A stretch of 64,000 nt of DNA, from contig CM074805.1 in the NCBI GenBank assembly GCA_037447605.1, positions 4,304,936 through 4,368,935 on the forward strand, in the 5' to 3' direction. Origin of the DNA: Zygnema circumcarinatum (taxonomy: Eukaryota > Streptophyta > Zygnematophyceae > Zygnematales > Zygnemataceae). This document shows positions 12,525-22,746 of this stretch, one piece after another (the first letter of the stretch is position 1; each line of letters opens with the position of its first letter). The notes below the pieces were generated by a model. That model had not been told where the DNA came from. It ran no database searches and was given only the letters and a program-made list of their open reading frames with translations. Both the position numbers and the translations under genes were made by a program.

Positions 12525-13160
12525 CACATGGCCCAAATACGACCAGGGAGTCTGAACCTAATCCGACCTGACAAACGTTGTACGGACATGACGTACGGCT
12601 TCCCACAAACTTTCTGCTTTGTTGTTGAACATGAGCATGGAAGTGGCATTGACCTCACGATGGCGATGATGCCATCAAATGTACATAGACAAAATCATCA
12701 GCATGGGGAACCACGAGGAACTAACTGGGCGCAAAGGACCCAAGGACAAAAGAAAAAAGCAGATGAAGACGAAGATGAAGATCCCGACGGCGAGTTCGCC
12801 TAGAAGCAGAGTTTCAGCTCGCAGCACTTTCTTTCCATTGTCAATCGGTCCTCTGTGAGCGGTTGGTTCCTCGTGGTTCCCCGTGTTGCTGTTGTTGTTC
12901 GCCATGTCATGTTGTACCTTTCATGGCATCCCCATCGTGAGGACAATGCCAACCTGCATTCTATCGTGTTGTACGGTATATATGGGCAAAGACACAAGAC
13001 ATTGCACAATCGTACATCCGTACGTTTCTGTTTTCGTACAGTACGAAACATCTTGTCGGTTCTGCGGGAAGGCGGCCGCGTGGCAGCGCTGCGGCCTCGG
13101 AAGTCGGAACTCGCCGGCCGTGTGGCCGCGTGCCAGCGAGGCGTTCCCGAGACTCGGGAG

Positions 13161-13217
13161 CCAATCGGCCCTCGCCACGTCAGAAGTAAATGACACGTGG
13201 CATTGATCATTGATTGG
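13161..13217. promoter_or_regulatory. ERSE-like palindromic module upstream of CCD1
   Basis: CCAAT (13161-13165), exactly 9 nt, CCACG (13175-13179), then CGTGG (13196-13200), 12 nt, ATTGG (13213-13217). The left half is an exact CCAAT-N9-CCACG element; the right half is inverted with a 12-nt spacer. It ends 237 bp before the CCD1 ATG. CCAAT binds NF-Y and CCACGT binds bZIP factors in known ERSE sites; use here is inferred. Confidence 0.5.
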
Positions 13218-13314
13218 TCCCGGCCCTCAAACTGTACTGGGGCGTCGACGAGGCCCCTGCGGCCTTGAAAGTGTGGACAGCGGCAGCTGGTCCTGCGGCT
13301 CGGCAGCACAGGGA

Positions 13315-13440
13315 GAGCGAGGAGAGAGAGAGGAGAGAGGGAGGAGAGGAGAGAGGAGAGAGGAGAGAGGAGAGAGGAGAGAGGAGAGAGGAGAGAGGAA
13401 AGGGAGGGAGGGAGGGGAGGGAGGAAGAGAAGGAAAGAGG
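13315..13440. repeat. GAGAGG tract in the CCD1 leader
   Basis: About 125 bp of GAGAGGAGAGA repeats immediately before the CCD1 start. As purine-rich transcribed leader it could affect translation; no long in-frame reason to extend the protein upstream was seen. Confidence 0.85.
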
Positions 13441-13453
13441 GAGGAGGACAGCC

Positions 13454-13920
13454 ATGGTGCTTGCAGGGGAGCTCGCGCAGAGCCATGGCTCCACAGTGCA
13501 GGGCGACAAGGAGGGCGTGCCGATATCAATGGCGTTGAGCATCTGGGTGTGCGACGCCATAGAGGCGTACCTGAACCTCTGGAAGCCCGAGGAGAAGTCG
13601 AACATGTTTCTGAGCGGCGCGTTCGGCCCTGTGGACGAGGGCGCGCTGGAGAAGGACCTGCCTGTGCAGGGATCTCTCCCGGTGCGGCCCCTGCCTGACA
13701 CGTGGTCGCGTGTGTAGGCACTAGCTACGCATGGAACATATTCAAAGCGTGTAACTATTACGGATATATGAGAAGCATAGAACAGGTGCTGATGGCGCGG
13801 GGCGTGATGCAGGCGTGTCTGAATGGGGAGTTCGTACGGAATGGGCCTAACCCCTACTTCATGCCCAAGCGCGGCTATCACTGGTGAGCGGCTGATAGTA
13901 CATAGCAGATGGAGAATGAA

Positions 13921-13951
<31 letters not shown>

Positions 13952-16900
13952 AAAGAGATGGATAGGGAGTGGGTGATGAGAATGACAATGTGAGAATGGA
14001 GAGTGAGTAGGGAGGCGAAGAGTGTGGTTGAGGGTGCAAGGGGGGGAGTGATGTGCAGAAAAAGTGATTTTGTGAGGGAATAACAGGGGCGTTTGTGGTG
14101 AAAATGGAAGCTGGGCAGTTTAAATGAAGGATTTTAAGGATGTAAATATTTGTGGAGGAATATGATTGCGCATGCAATAGAGAGTTGCAGATTTGAGAAT
14201 GGCAAATGCATTTTGAGAGAAAAAAAAGGCGAGACTGAGAGAAAATCAGAGGGAGTGCATTGGGGGAGAGGAGAAAAGGTCACTGCTCGAATGGATGAAA
14301 GGTGCACTGAAGGAGATATGGAAGTCTATCGATGAGATGGTATAATGGATGGGAAAGGGAAATAGGCGAGTCTGGCTAATGACAATGATTGGACGCATGG
14401 CAGAAGAGTGAGAGCGTGGGGGGTCGAGGAAGAACGAAACAGAGGGAGAGAGAGTGGGGAAGGGAGGAGCGCGGGGGTTGAGAGTCTTAGCCATATCTTG
14501 CAGCCTATTAGCCCTTCCTTTCCTCCACTGTACGCTAAAGAGGCCTTCATGGATATGTATGTGCTCATGTGCAGGTTCGATGGTGATGGGTAAGTCTCCG
14601 TCACTGACATGCTGCTGAAGCGTCAACCATGCATGCCAAGCCATCCTATTGTACACCACTAAAAATGTTCTAAGAATGTAGCCATTCTGTCAGAGAAGGT
14701 TATTCTCCCGCACTTATTCAAAGCCCAGTGGAATCTCTGACGTCATCTTCTGTGACAGTTCTGCTCTTCTTCTGGCAAAGCTTTTAGGGTCAACGTTCAT
14801 ATGCATGCTCAGTCTGAGGTGGCTCTAGACGGCTGCAGAATGTTACATGGAGTGCGTATCCGTGATGGCCGCGCAAGCTATGTCGGGAGATATGTGCAGA
14901 CTCACCGCTTGAAAACCGAAAAGGTTTTTGGAGCCCCCAAATTCATTAAGGTGTGGGTGACCTGTTTACAATGGCTAAGTTTAAACACGGGCAATCTCAA
15001 ATTTTGAGATATGATAGATGTATATGATATATACATATATATGTGTGAGATATGGGTTGAGCTGACATGTAAGGGTGGGAGAGGGGTGTGGTAGTGCAGC
15101 TCGGAGACATGACCGGGTGGGTCGGCCTTGGAAAGCTACTCCTTTGGGAGCTGCGGCTGAAGTTGGGGATTGTCGACAAGTCAAAAGGGATGGGCACAGG
15201 TGCTATGCTGCGCTGTTCTTCCTTTGAATTGTGTTCTCTTGAGCATAGTACGCAAAATACATACATATATTCATTCATTCATTCATTCATTCATTGCTTT
15301 CATTTTCCCTTATCCTGAGTTCCGCCACATTTTCCAACTGGAACTTGTGCAGGCAACACGGCTTTGGTGTACCACAGTGGTCGCTTGCTCGCGCTCAATG
15401 AAGGAGATGCTCCATGTAAGCAACTTAGCTTCTCGAAAGGAATGCAATCTGAAGGAGAGCTATTTCGATATTGAGGGGTTCCATACTTTAGCATCCCGAT
15501 ATGGAATCCCAATTTGCTTGTTACGGATTACGACGTGCTAATGCAGTCGAGGGTCAGAATGCGTAGCAAGAAAATTCTGATTTCATAACGGGAAGCCGAG
15601 TCTGAACCCCTTTTTGTGAACAAACAATGCAGCCAATTACCTTCTTTCCTTTTCGTACAATAAGGCACTGAGGTCAGGAATAGGGGAATGGGCTGAGCAG
15701 ATGTAGTGCAAGTTCTTCAAGATGGGGAGTTGGAGACAGGGGGTCGTCTCACCTATGAAGGAGCCCTTCAGCACAACTTTACGGCACACCCTAAAGTGGA
15801 CCCTGTGACAGGTCTGTTATTCAGACCCGTTTATGAGACTCAAATGTCCGTGCTTAGGGAAGTACAGCCCCTTTAACAAGCTCAGAAATCTCGTTTTATC
15901 TTCTCCCACAGGAGAGATGTTCACATTCGGCTACAACGCTGCAAAAGCACCCTATGTGGTGTACCGTGTTGTATCTCCCGAGGGGCAACTCAGTGAGCCG
16001 GTCCCCATCACCGTCCCCAGACCCATCATCATGCATGATTTTGCAATTACTGAACGATATGCCATCTTCATGGATCTCCCATTGCTGTTCAAACCGGAAA
16101 ACATCCCTAAGGGAAGCTTTCCCCTCTCTTTCGACTCCTCCATTCCTGCGAGATATGGAATTTTGCCACGATATGCGGACTCGGAAGCTCCGATGAAGTG
16201 GTTTGAGTTGCCATCCCACTTCGTCATGCACGTCGGTAAGGGCTCTCCTCGCCGAATGAGAGAGAACAAGATAGTGAGAGAGAGTGAGGGGGAAAAGGAG
16301 GGGAGAGGGGGGGAGGGGGTGGGGGGTGAGAAGGAAATTAGTAGGAATCTGTATATTTTTCTTGACTGACAGCCATTCGATGTTCTTCCTGCTTCTGAAC
16401 TCATCCTCAAAAGCAGTTCTTGATTCCATACACGTTTTCTGGGATTCTCTGCACGTTGATGCAGCCAATGCGTGGGAAGAAGGGGATGAAGTAGTTCTGA
16501 TTGCCTGCCATATTCCGGATTTAGACCTCTCCAAGATAGCAGACGAAGGCCAGGAGGAGAAGCATCTGAGCAGCTTGTAAGTTTCTTGAAATTAGGGTTT
16601 CTGGGAGCTTGAACTTTTAAGTGCCTAAACAAGTCTCACGCCTCTCTGCTGGTGATAACTCTGTTTGCTTTAACTTTCAGCTTCAGATTCTTGCAAGCAT
16701 GCAAATCATTTTAGTCGTTTCTTATGGATGCTCTGTGATGCTCGCAGACACGAGTTCCGCTTCAATATGGTGACAGGAAAGGCGAGCATGGTCCAACTGG
16801 GTGACTTCTTTTCCGACTTCCCCCGCATCAATGAGGCGTATGTTGGCAGGTATGCTTATTGGCCCTCTCCCACCCGTTTCCCTCTCCCACTCCCTCTTCA

Positions 16901-17757
16901 TTTTCCTCTCTCTCTCTCGCCCTCTCCGTCGCACCTCCCGTCACTTTCCCCTTTTCCTCTTCCACGTCCTCTCTCTCTCCCTCTCCCCGCCTTTCAAAAG
17001 ACAGTAACGTCAACTAACCCTCCCTTGGGACACCAAATGTGAATTCCACAGGAAGCAGAGGTACGTGTACTGCTCTGTGATGAAGTGCACAAAAATTGTG
17101 GGCGTTGCGAAATATGACCTCCTCCAGAAGCCGGAGATTGTGGGAGACAGCTCTCCCAGAGTAGCCGGCACGTGTGTGGGCTATTTCCCCCATGGACCAT
17201 CCCGCTTCGGATCTGAGCCTGTCTTTGTGCCCCAAAAGCCCGGGACTGAGGGATCGGAAGATGACGGATATCTCCTCAACTTTGTTCACGATGAGAGCAC
17301 GGGGTGAGATTGAAGGGCCTTTGTGGAGGTAGAGAGTTCGTAGGCTTTATACTGCTGTGTAGATTTCTTTGTGCAAGGTCCTGCATTCATTCATTTGTTG
17401 CTTCGGAAGGTGAGAGTGCACATAGATTGTTCAAATGATTCTAAACGCTTCAAATCTGAGCTGGGTATTGCAGAAAGTCGGAGATGGTTGTGGTTGATGC
17501 TAAAACGATGGCTAAGGAGCCCACTGCGAGGGTCACCATGCCCCGGCGGGTCCCCTATGGCTTCCACGGAATTTTTGTGAGCGAGGTGAGTAAGGAGAGG
17601 GGCACTCTGCGTGAGAGACACTCTGATAAATCTGTGGGAAACTGGGAGCTTTACGTTGCCACCTGTTCCTTTGTATGGTGCCTGATACTTTGAGTTGCGC
17701 GTTCGTTGTATGTACCAGGAACAACTTGCTATGCAGAAGAAAGAACCAGTCATGTGA
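13454..17757 (+). CDS. CCD1: Carotenoid cleavage dioxygenase, CCD1 type
   Basis: Thirteen exons join in frame to 546 residues: 13454-13681, 13813-13883, 14575-14589, 14839-14950, 15100-15199, 15353-15415, 15701-15811, 15912-16235, 16465-16576, 16748-16849, 17052-17303, 17474-17585, 17719-17757. CCD1 is a cytosolic non-haem iron enzyme cleaving carotenoids and apocarotenoids at 9,10(9',10') bonds to ionones and other volatiles. The four iron-binding histidines are present: FTAHPK (226), [10 protein letters not shown] (275), FVMHVANAWEE (340) and VPYGFHGIF (528). Other family blocks: [68 protein letters not shown]. Length equals the usual 540 or so. No plastid transit peptide is evident, fitting CCD1 rather than CCD4/NCED. 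Exon 3 is only 15 nt and encodes the FDGD core. Confidence 0.95.
13919..13947. repeat. GA microsatellite in CCD1 intron 2
   Basis: Short run of about 14 GA units downstream of exon 2, inside the long intron before the 15-nt microexon. Confidence 0.9.
15270..15297. repeat. ATTC microsatellite in CCD1 intron 5
   Basis: Six to seven tandem ATTC units between CCD1 exons 5 and 6. Confidence 0.9.
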
Positions 17758-18780
17758 ACGAGAACATTACGGAAGATTATTTGTACATCATGGAGAAACT
17801 CTGAATGTATGTGTTTGTCTTTGAGGAGAGTATATCGCGGGAATCGGAAGCTACGACTCAGAGAAAGTTTGGTCTGTGGTAACTCTCATGTACAGTAAGG
17901 TTCCTGCAGTCAACGACCCCTTACGGAGATGTCTGCATAGTTTTGGTTGGGCCAACCGATACTCATTCCTTTTCCCCCTTCTTAAGGCTCTGGGGACCAC
18001 GATACCTAGGCGCTGTTTGGTGTGTCCAGGAACCTCGGCTTGTAGCAATTAGAGTCTGAGATGAACTGAGGTGTCCGTATGTCCATGCTTGCGAACAATG
18101 TTGTCTTTGAAACACGGGCATGGGAACATGCTGTTCACAGCGATTGTGACCAAGTTAGTCGGACCTTTCCTTGTCCAATGGTGTGGCCTGCTCGCTAAAG
18201 GAGTCGTGATTCCATCTCTGTTCTTAAGGGCCGGGAGGGTGGTCTCAGGGGAGCCCTTGGTTGTTTGTCTTTTTTTTTTCTTTTTTTAATGATAGAAGAG
18301 CAAATTATGGCGAATCAAGTGAAAGCCTTTTGTCTTGAGGGGGGTGGTACGTTGATAATCAAGTTTTATCTGATTGAGCTAACTAGTAGAGAAATAACAG
18401 TCCTTCGACCTTACTTGGTACAGTACTACCATTTTACCAAGTTTGCAACCTGATTATATATTTGTAAGACTTCCAGAGGATTATGCGGAGTTCAAGAGAA
18501 AATGTTGTGCCATTGACCAAGGAGTTCAAGGAGATTGTACATGGTCTTGAAAATCTCAGCGTCTCACCTTAATTGGCTATTTGAAGTTAGTGTGTCCCTC
18601 CCGGAAGGAATGGAATTGGAAAAAGCCTTTCCAAATTTCAAGTGTCCCTCCAAGTTCGGTTGATTCTAATGAGGAGTAGGTCACATTCAACTTCCGACTT
18701 CAAAAGATGCCCTACATGTGAAGGAATGGCCCCTTCGAACGCAGCGCAATGTCAAGTACATCCTGCAAAGCATTACAACT
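17758..18780. other. Intergenic region downstream of CCD1
   Basis: No gene recognised. The first few hundred bases are presumably the CCD1 trailer; several short reading frames have no motif or splice support. Confidence 0.4.
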
Positions 18781-19043
18781 GCGTAACAAATAATGGAGCC
18801 AAAAGTCATTCTCTGCTGCCTTACAGGTGACACATTTTCGGAGGTGTGGAGGTCCATGCAACGATGCGCATATGAAGTACATGAGTGGGCTGCGAGAGAA
18901 GAGAAGGGGAAGGGAAGGGGAGGGGAAGCCTCGCACTTGAGAAGGAGAGTGGAAGGAGATGAGCCATTGTGTTGGGAGATGAGCGAGATGAAAGGGAAGG
19001 AAGTGGCATTGAGAGAGATCGGACCATACATATGAACGCTATG

Positions 19044-19102
19044 CCCCCCCCCCCCCCCCCCCCCCCCCCCCNNNNNNNNNNCCCCCCCCCCCCCCCCCCC
19101 CC
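19044..19102. repeat. Poly-C run containing a 10-N assembly gap
   Basis: Cytosines run from 19044 to 19071, ten N at 19072-19081, then cytosines to 19102. The true length is unknown; this is a scaffold join or unresolved homopolymer between CCD1 and CHRD copy A. Confidence 0.95.
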
Positions 19103-19455
19103 TTTCTAGAGCTCATACAGAGAGCACATGCACTTCACGCAGTTCCATGCTGTTGCTGCCAGTCATACTGTCATGTAACTGGACGTGACTGCGTGCATGG
19201 AACCGTCCTGTCCTGTCCTGTTCCGTGCATGGCCGTCGCGCGTCGCGGCGTCGGACATGCGACGCGCCGGCGGTACGCGGAGGGAAATTCGGCGCGCTTT
19301 GGCTGTCACGCCCGCCTCGTCTCATCGCAATGTTTGACGCTGCAATGGCGGCCATGGATGGCGGCAACTGCAAAGAGGTCTAAGCGAATGTCTCAGTAGA
19401 CAGTACTGCATCAAGGCAGGATGTGTCAACGAAGAGGTACAGCAGGATAAATATA

Positions 19456-19497
19456 AGGAGGAGGAGGAGGAGGAGGAGGAGGAGGAGGAGGAGGAGA
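19456..19497. repeat. AGG microsatellite upstream of CHRD copy A
   Basis: About 14 AGG units roughly 180 bp before the ATG; a related GGA-rich tract (22491-22630) lies at the equivalent place before copy B. Confidence 0.9.
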
Positions 19498-19672
19498 GAA
19501 GGAGGCGTGGAGGAGGATAAGCAGAGATCCGAAGGAGGACGAGTGGGAGAAGAATCAGCTGAAGTAGGAGCTCAGATAGATATATTTTTTCCCACCTTGG
19601 GTGGATTTAGGGTTTTTATAACCCTCAAAAGGTATACAGTTTAGGGAGGTATTGTCTTTGTCCTTCTTTTCT

Positions 19673-20109
19673 ATGGAGCGCCTTCAAGCAGGGATCGTCG
19701 CGAGATGCCTGCTCTGTTTGACGACGGCGTGGCTGACACGAGTGGGCGGGCAGTCGGATACGTACGTGTACAAGGTTATGCTTTACGGCGCTAACGAGGT
19801 GTCCAACCCCGGCGATCCTTCAGCTACGGGTGTCGCAACATTGACCTTTAACGCGCTTGCGGGCACTCTTGTATTCGATATCGAGTATGGCTCTTTACCA
19901 CGTGGGGCTCATATAATTCTAACCCACCTGGGATCTGGGTTAATGCTGACTCCTTCGTTGCAACTCAAATCGTATTTTTAAGGCAAGAGAGAGGTCTTGA
20001 GACTATATATCACGTGTAATCAATGTAGGCATGTTGGTTTTCGTGTACGCTCGCGTTTCAGAATAGATGGAAAGATGAATCTTACTGCCAAAGAAGCTTT
20101 AGGGTTCAT

Positions 20110-20165
<56 letters not shown>

Positions 20166-20723
20166 AACCTAAATGACATATACAAACCTGCATGCCATGA
20201 CCTGCAGATGCCAAGGCATCTCCTCTCCAATCGGCGTCGAGCTCGACTTTGGAGCCTCCGATGAAGTGGGCGGTGCGGCCGGATTCGGAAGCAGCGCTCT
20301 CATTTATTCCATGACCTCCGTCAGCACAGTCGTGACGGCTTTGGGGCCCAACGAATACTCCATTACGGGCGTTGTGCCGGTGGACGTAGACACCATTTAC
20401 TACATTTCAGAACAACCTTATAACTACTACGTGCAAGTCTACACCATTGACTATCCGTATGGTACGTTTCCCTCTTAACTGTTCTGCGTTTTTCTCAAAA
20501 AAAAAGAAAAGAGAAAGAAACTGCATCGCCTCACAAAGCGTCCGAACTGGTCAAAGCGGTCAAAATCGGTCAAGCAGATGTCCCTCTTTGTAAGCTCTTT
20601 GAATGTGTTTCCTTTCCATGTATCATAACAGGCGCTATGCGCGGACAGCTTGCGACCATTGGGGGCACGGCACAAGTCACCGTGTCAGACTCCAACTTCG
20701 AAAATTTTGACCCCCTGCCGTAA
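19673..20723 (+). CDS. Secreted CHRD-domain protein, tandem copy A
   Basis: Three exons, 19673-19938, 20208-20461 and 20632-20723, give 203 residues. Residues 1 to about 27 are a signal peptide (GIVARCLLCLTTAWLTRVGG). The rest is one CHRD domain, a beta-rich extracellular module first seen in chordin: YGANEVSNPGDPSATGVATL at the N-terminal side, GAHIILTHLGSG at the position of the domain's AHIH-like segment, and the terminal GAMRGQLATIGG motif. Molecular function of plant and bacterial CHRD proteins is not known; an apoplastic role is inferred from the signal peptide. The exon 1 donor (GG then GTTAAT) is weak but is the site that keeps the frame, and the same site works in copy B. The ATG at 19673 begins the signal peptide directly. 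Intron 1 contains a TA microsatellite. Confidence 0.72.
20111..20163. repeat. TA microsatellite in CHRD copy A intron 1
   Basis: About 26 TA units; absent from the equivalent intron of copy B, so it arose or expanded after duplication. Confidence 0.95.
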
Positions 20724-21300
20724 TTGTCCAATGGCTCTTTTTCTTTATTTGCACGTCGGCTGCATGAGAGGCCTGAAATTTGATGCCCTTCATGCGTGCC
20801 ATGCGCGTCAGATTATGGCAAGCCATTGGTTATAGGCTACTGCATGATCGAGACCCATTTGGGCTGTGCCCGCGGCCCAGCTAGGCGCAGTCTACGCTTG
20901 GCTATAGCCGTCATGCCTAGCAATGGTATTCTAGAATAGGATGCGTTATTCTTTTAACCTATGGAACTCATATAACTTGATGGTTCGCACCATGGTTCGA
21001 TTGGCATTGGAAATAATTTTGACCAAGAGGAATGCTCGTGCATATGACGAGGCACGGCCGCTAGAAACAGTTTCGTTTCTCCATGCTCACAATTTTGAGT
21101 TATGGGAGGAAAGTTTGTTTAGGACTGAGACTTTATTCTTAAAGATTTTGAGTTCATTTCGACCAAACAAAAGTATAATCATAAAATGTCTCTCCCACCT
21201 TCACGCAGTCTTTTAGAAAGCGCCTTGATTGTTTGTGGCGGTCTTTATCTTTGGTGAAACTGGTTGCCGGGCAACTCTGGCCACTGCTCTTTCTCCACCT

Positions 21301-21641
<341 letters not shown>

Positions 21642-22746
21642 TTCTTTCATGTCAAATCCAAGTATGCCATGAACTATACTGTACCATATATTTTTTTTTC
21701 TATAGCTACAGTCGTGAGAACTCCTTATAAAGACTGATCAATGATAAGTGTTTTTCGGGGGAAAGTACCATCACGGAGGCATTGTCTGCGGTTTTACATC
21801 ATAGACACCAAAGTGGGCAAAACACATCTGAAAAATGGTTCAATATGCCCCCCTCCTCATCACTGTAATGCGCGATAGCTGTCAGATCACAAAGGTTACA
21901 AGCTTGAACTTGGTTTCTTACCGAACAGTGCAAGCATTGGTGCACACGCGCTCCCTTCTTCGAACACCTTCACCAGAGAGAGGGCGAGCATTCAAACACG
22001 TTCCAATTTTTTCCGCTACGCAGATGATTTTGGTTTCTTGATTACAACGTGGAGCAGGAAACTATGCACCGCTCTCTCTTGCGTTTCCTGGTGGCATATT
22101 TTCAGAACGGAGGCCTTCCATGCAGCGATGAACCAATGAAGCACATGAGAGGGTTGAGAGAGAGAGAGAAGAGTGGAGAAAGCCTCACCCTAAAGAATGA
22201 GAGAGAGACAGGATGGAAGGCATTTCTGGAAAGCTTGAAAAGTTGGCACTGGATGGGGGACGTCCCGAAAGGCCCCAGTCACGAGTGCTCGAAAATTGGG
22301 TTTGAAACTTGGGCGACTTGTGACAGCCGAAGTGAGGACTGACCGAAAAGATCGAAAATAACGTACGGATTTGCATGGCGCTGCATGGTCCGTCGGTCGC
22401 GCGGTGGGACTCTGGGAAATCGCGCCGTCTCCTCGCTCCGCACGACGCCGCTGTGGCGGCCATGGCGACACTGCTAGAACATTTCACAGAAGGAGGAGGT
22501 GGAGGATGGAAGAGGAGGTGGAGGAAGAGGGGGGAAAGGAGGGAGAGGCGAAGGGGGAGAGGAGGGAGTGGCCGAGGGGGAGAGGTGGAAGAGGAGGGAG
22601 AGGCGGAGGAAGGGGAGCAGGTGGAGGAGCATCAGCCGAACTACGAGTTAAGCCAGAAATTTTCTTCCCCCTCGGTGAATTTTAGAGTTTCAATTGTTCC
22701 CAAAGCAAATAGCTTGAGGGAGGTCTTCTTGTCCTCTTTCCCAGGA

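Larger units (their letters stand above)
18790..20723 (+). repeat. Tandem segmental duplication, first copy (CHRD gene A plus upstream)
   Basis: This segment and 22060-24678 are diverged copies. They share the purine-rich flank with a CCTTCCATGCARCGATG-like start (18850 and 22110), a GGCGGCCATGG block (19345 and 22455), an AGG-rich tract before the ATG, and all three gene exons. Spacing between copies is 3074 bp at exon 1, 3015 bp at exon 2 and 3955 bp at exon 3; the last jump equals the foldback insertion. Confidence 0.75.

Noticed and set aside
13207-13881. Minus-strand frames antisense to CCD1 exons 1-2
   Set aside because: Shadows of the CCD1 coding exons and the GAGAGG leader.
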